From the NCBI RefSeq assembly GCF_040412425.1, contig NC_089794.1, positions 5,088,083 to 5,152,082 on the forward strand: 64,000 nt of DNA, in the 5' to 3' direction. Made by a program: the position numbers and the translations under genes. The notes under the pieces are model-generated. The model saw only the letters and a program-made list of their open reading frames with translations, had not been told where the DNA came from and did not search any database. The stretch is from Macrobrachium rosenbergii (taxonomy: Eukaryota > Arthropoda > Malacostraca > Decapoda > Palaemonidae). Shown in pieces: positions 59,251 through 64,000 of this stretch (position 1 is its first letter; each line of letters begins with the position of its first letter).

Positions 59251-60660
59251 TCGACAAGGTCAATTAGGGTCATAATCTCTTACAGCGTCATATCATCTTA
59301 CATCCCTAAGACCCTCCTGTTAGCAATGTCCAGCACTGGCTCAGCACATTCTTTCTCTCTCGTTAATTCCTCTCACTGAATCTATCCTCAAACAAAGGCC
59401 TGCTGGAATTAAAATGCCAAGATACAAAACTAGATTTTATTTGCAAATTTAACAAAAGTGTTTCAGCAAAAGCCATGGTCATGAAATGGAGTGACTCACA
59501 CCCCATATAAATGGAAATCATAACTAGACGGAATTCAGACTCACAATCCATCAAATTAATGATTCTAGACCAACCAATACTAGTTACTAACACCCTGGTC
59601 ACCAAACAGAATAAAAAGGTCATAATTATTCGAAACCAAAATAAATGTCATAGAGTATGTTAAAAGAACACCACTTCCAAAATATTCCTCCTCACAGGAT
59701 GAATCCAGAATTCCTGTTAAAAGGAACATATCATATTGAAACCTGAAATGGTGTATGAAAAGGACATTTAAAACAGAAAAATGCATAATGGAGAACAGAA
59801 CGGGAAAATGCATAATGGAGAAAAGAGGAGTTACACTGTGACATAAATTGGATATTCCACATAATGTCTGGAACAAATAGAAGTGTTAATGAGTTATCTT
59901 ACTCACATTCTATGGGCACAAATAACCGATTTCACAGTGGCTGTTCTTATCCACTAACACCTCACAAAGAGCGAATCACACCCAACCGCAAATAGAAGTC
60001 AATAGCCATTGCATGTTTGTAAAGTCCCCACTCAACACGTTCTCTGTAATGAACATCCCATTTTCTGCAGTGCCTTCACGTTCGACCTAGGGTTGAACGA
60101 ACACAATATTATTATCATTATTATGAATTGTATATTTATTATTTGTTCATTTGACATTGCACTATGTATATGTAACAGAGTATTTTTATGTCTAACCAGA
60201 CATTGTTAATCATTATGTTTTCTGTATGTACCTGTCCTGTTTTTTGTAGAGAAATAGTTTGACCTCAGGTCAACTGTACATTTTTGCACCCATGGTCTCT
60301 GCGTTATACGCAGATGTCCACACGCCTCTTTATAAGTGGGTTGCTTCATCAATAAACTAGCAGTACTTGTCTTCCTGCTCATTATTTTGCACCTTTCTCT
60401 CATGTTCCTCTCATAATATACCATTAGAGAGTGCACACATGCACACACTCACTTAATAACCCATCCCCAGAAGTGTGACGACAACGGTTCAATGTCTGAA
60501 GGATCAAAACACTTCCATCAATCTGTCACATTGTCTCCATGCATTTTGGCCATGATCAGCAGGCACAAATGAACACATCAGATACCCACTGTATCTACCT
60601 GTGGAAACCTCCACTGTCAACAAAATGCCACCTGCACCGGATATACCTTTCACAGGCCAG
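59251..60660. mobile_element. Insertion splitting Gypsy-3 pol; LTR-like features
   Basis: About 1.4 kb lies between two halves of one pol sequence. Within it the plus strand at about 60325-60400 has TTTATAAGTGGG followed about 20 bases later by CAATAAACTAGC and a T/C-rich stretch, the usual promoter and poly(A) arrangement of an LTR. AATGCATAATGGAGAA is duplicated at about 59779 and 59808. No transposase or RT recognised, so the identity is open. Confidence 0.4.
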
Positions 60661-60683
60661 CACATAGTTCGCCAAAAGACTTA

Positions 60684-60881
60684 ATAAATATGATAAGGTT
60701 TACAATTCATTGTTGGGAAAGGCCTCCTATTTAAATTAAAGGTAGTGCCGGAAAAAAGTTCTAACAACCATTGTTTAAGTAATGACACATTATCTTCAGT
60801 AGGTGGATATAGTATTTTCTGAGGTGGCTTACTCTCCACTACTCGTTTGGAACACTCAGTCTGATGAACATTATTAACCAT
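60684..60881 (-). pseudogene. Gypsy-3 pol, segment upstream of RT
   Basis: YPPTEDNVSLLKQWLLELF, SGTTFNLNRRPFPTMNCKPYHI corresponds to the stretch just before the RT block in K02A2.6-like pols (YPPTxENVxxLKxWLLxxFxxTxFNxxxxPFPxMxGKPxHIH). It ends in a stop where the insertion begins. Confidence 0.75.
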
Positions 60882-61070
60882 ATGATTAGGGAAATTAGGA
60901 TCAACCAGCCCTAATGCCTTTCACGCACTTAGTGATAAGAACAATTTCTGTGTGCCCTCAACAAAATATATAGTTTCATCTGTTGACCTGTCCCCACACT
61001 GGGTAATGGCCTGTCAACTCCTGAGCACCTTCATCAATCCCCTGCTGAGGGCTGCAATCGTACACCCAAT
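60882..61070. other. Gypsy-3 pol, degraded linker
   Basis: Expected to carry the link between protease and RT; no readable motif. Confidence 0.3.
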
Positions 61071-61618
61071 TTACATAACTTGCTTACAGGCCTTTAGTTT
61101 GCCATGCCCCAGCAATACATACTTCTGCCCGGTGTCTGCAACGGCCTCCAATGTACCGGATTTATTCCCATTACTACATAACACATGAACTTTTAACACT
61201 GGCTGTATACATGATGCAGCTCCAACATAAAGCATCTGTTCCTGACTTTCTGCTGCCTCAGGTAGGGTAGGCTGCACCCATCTTGAACATTTACTAGCAG
61301 CACCATCACATATTCTAACATACCCTATCGTAGCATCCGGCGCCCCTTTGCTGTGCACACGATTTGATTTAACATATTCTCTGTCAAGATAACCTTTGCA
61401 GCAGCTGGCAAAGTGACCGATTTTCCCACAATTATGACACTCAGCATTACCTGCTTGCAATTCTGCCTGCCTTCAATGTGCATGATACTACAAAAATAAC
61501 ACCTTTGCTTGGGCCTTACACTTCTCCTGAACGCTTCATCTTTCTGTTTTATGTATGCTGTTTTCACTGCTGCCACGCCATTGAGCAGTGGCGCTGGCTT
61601 AGGCCCATTTGCCTCCAT
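61071..61618 (-). pseudogene. Gypsy-3 gag zinc knuckle and protease
   Basis: NAECHNCGKIGHFASCC gives a CCHC knuckle at 61439-61398. It is followed by a Lys/Asp-rich linker and the protease start LEAVADTGQKYVLLG with an intact DTG triad (61136-61128). The preceding gag segment (61618-61325) is in another frame and ends near CYFCSIMH. Decayed but ordered as in an intact element. Confidence 0.82.
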
Positions 61619-62370
61619 ATCATCAGCTACTCCTGCCTCGGTGAAAATATTTTGCTCCCTTCACCTATGGGATGTGGGCAAGCCTACCAGACACTCACAC
61701 TCTGTCTTCTCAAATGATTAACACTTCACCATAAGCTTGCAAATCTTATCATATTTTTCAGAGTTCTGTAGAATGTCTTGTTTCAACCAAGAGTTGCATA
61801 GGCCACTCACTAATTTATGTAGTTATATATACTCATTCAAAAATTCTTCACAAGTAGGACAGTCTGTTGCATCTTGCTAACACAGGTGAATGTATTCCTT
61901 TGCTGATTCATCTATGCCTTGCTTCCTACCAAAGAACCTGTCCCATAAGATGGCCTTGTTTACAGTCTTCATAGTAATATTCAAAATAGCCTTGAATGCA
62001 TCTCCTACGCTGAGAGATGCCCATCGGTCTCTGGAAAACTGGGCATCAGTGGCACTTCTTAACTTTTCTTCACAGTTTAATCTGATGTTCAGCACTGCCT
62101 CTCCCCAAGGTATCCCTCTTAGCTTCAGCTAATCCTCCATTTTCTGAAGGTGCCCGTTGTCATAACATACTTGCATTTCTTGGGAGAAATAGGTTTGCCA
62201 TATGTCTGTCTGGGCGCTGTGTTCCTCACATTGGACAGTATGGTTCTTCCAGTTGCCTCTGTTATTGCTCTGAAGCTATTTCCAAGTCCTTCAGGAGTGC
62301 AGTGCCTGGGCTGGGCTGCCCTTGCTGTTCTCGGAGTAACCCCAGGTGATGGCTTTGCAAATCTCCTCAT
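61619..62370 (-). pseudogene. Gypsy-3 gag, capsid region
   Basis: Minus-strand pieces read WDRFFGRKQGIDESAKEYIHLC, then after a shift CQQDATDCPTCEEFLNEYI and WLKQDILQNSEKYDKICKLM. They are typical of Gypsy capsid (RxQxxGEsxxdFxxxLrxLaxxCxF...lrdriv.Gl.d..lrekLL). The N-terminal part (62370-62125) has no motif I can name. Confidence 0.65.
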
Positions 62371-62640
62371 TGTGTCATAGATCAGTCCGGATTACTGCGA
62401 CATGTAGGATGGTAAAGATATAAGGGGCTTCATCTGCAAGATTGTTTATTAACTGAGACCAATCACCATGAAGGCTACACAGTGATTGCTGCAGAATGCA
62501 ACCTGCAAGACAGCAGTCAGAAAGGCAGAAAGGCTGGCGCCTGGCAGGCACATCGGTAGTGAGCAGCTGATACACATGCTCCATCGAGGAATTGCATAAG
62601 CAGCGCCATACAATCAACAACATATCTTACATTAATGTAT
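62371..62640 (-). mobile_element. Gypsy-3 5' LTR remnant and primer-binding site candidate
   Basis: The minus strand carries AATAAAC at about 62449 (poly(A) signal candidate) and, closer to gag, TGTCGCAGTAATCCGGAC (62404-62387), which resembles a Gypsy primer-binding site. No second LTR was found to confirm the edges. Confidence 0.35.
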
Positions 62641-62965
62641 TAACAGTACTGTACGACGCCCTTAACCAAGTAACTTAATGTTTACTTAAACAAGTCGAAT
62701 CCCTCATTTACGGGCTCTTGGAGATCTATTATAGATATTGTTTTATAAAATAATTTAAATTGTAAAAGCATTCGATTGTCGAGGAGGAAAAGGAAATATC
62801 AGACCCTTGGCAAAAGTAAAATCTTGAGTGCATGTCATTTGAACACTGGAAAACCAAAATTTTCTTACTTCATTCTCTATCAAATTACATGCTGAATAGA
62901 TTTACAGTTGCTAGCTTCAGTAAAGCGTGCTAACACACAAACAACTATATATACAGTATATATAT
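62641..62965. other. Unique sequence, no feature seen
   Basis: No motif; leads into (AT)n. Confidence 0.45.
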
Positions 62966-63506
<541 letters not shown>

Positions 63507-64000
63507 TTGTGACCAGGGGGCTTACTAATGCACCTTCAGATTCTTACTGTAATGGCTAGGTCAGGCAGGAAACTAAAAAGAAAAACAGTTGGGCTGAAGG
63601 CTGTACTTCAACAACGGACTGTTGCAGATAAACACTTAGGTTAATTTAAATGGAATATATTTACAATTAAACACATTAGTCAGAAGACTGGGGAATGATA
63701 GGCAGATACAACAGGGGCTGCCATATGGTTAGTTATTCTATCACTGGCTCAAGTATTGAAGAGTCTATGATTCATTCTCTTGAATGGGATACTGAAGAAT
63801 TGATTGCAGTGTCCTATTCACCGCAAGAAGCACAAGACAAGTAGATGTTGCCATAGCTCGCGATATACACTCTGCAGTTTAGATAATGCCAGCGGTTACA
63901 CAAGTATAATTATAATGATTTTAGGTGAATAAATTGATTCTGTTAAGATATCCTTGCATTAAAATTCACACTTAGCTAAGTGAGTCAGGTATTTGCGATA
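63507..64000. other. Unique sequence, no feature seen
   Basis: No gene, repeat or tRNA-like boxes identified up to the window edge. Confidence 0.45.

Overview
The window is about 64 kb of repeat-dominated eukaryotic DNA, most likely from a decapod crustacean (shrimp, prawn, crab or crayfish). The basis is the very long (AT)n, (GA)n and (CA)n microsatellites, plus several interspersed repeats that I recognise from decapod sequences: tRNA-derived SINEs ending in an ATA run, a hairpin-rich element bounded by AGTTTTCT, and a short repeat with the GGCCAAAGGCC motif. There is no sign of prokaryotic organisation. I find no host gene that can be called with confidence; the best candidate is one possible terminal exon at 56.73-56.99 kb on the minus strand.

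Layout. 0-14.9 kb is AT-rich, mostly unique DNA with giant (AT)n arrays. It holds a diverged direct duplication (4.25-5.34 and 5.91-6.60 kb), two copies of the hairpin-rich element, a SINE cluster (10.2-11.4 kb) and an internally deleted mariner-like element (11.50-11.94 kb). 15.26-22.59 kb is a decayed minus-strand Ty3/Gypsy-like LTR element with a 3' LTR, polypurine tract, protease and gag remains, a primer-binding-site candidate and a diverged 5' LTR. 22.56-27.06 kb is the remnant of a roughly 1,500-codon minus-strand ORF with N-terminal Cys pairs and a C-terminal Cys cluster. I recognise it as a multicopy invertebrate family that is not one of the standard transposase or RT families. 27.5-28.9 kb holds a further repeat, a truncated third copy of the Gypsy LTR and a PIF/Harbinger-like terminus inserted into that LTR at TTA. 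28.95-36.54 kb is a second gag-protease Gypsy element with roughly 1 kb LTRs, again on the minus strand and again with no RT or integrase.

36.5-58 kb is mostly microsatellites, tandem repeats and scattered short elements: a 41-bp degenerate satellite, a Penelope-like fragment in an inverted repeat, a 119-bp Harbinger-type MITE, two more hairpin-rich elements, tRNA-like SINE heads, and a GC-rich 28-bp minisatellite at 53.4-54.4 kb that is open in several frames. 58.3-62.6 kb is a nested wreck: a plus-strand non-LTR reverse transcriptase fragment abuts a minus-strand Gypsy gag-pol fragment, and the Gypsy pol is itself split by about 1.4 kb. 62.9-63.5 kb is an (AT)n block followed by an inverted repeat with a second (AT)n array in its loop.

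No genes work together here in an operon-like sense. The coherent story is layered mobile-element insertion and decay, with (AT)n arrays repeatedly ending at or very near the edges of repeat copies. Coordinates of repeat edges are by eye, usually good to about 10 bp, less for diverged copies. Family names come from recalled motifs, not from any search.
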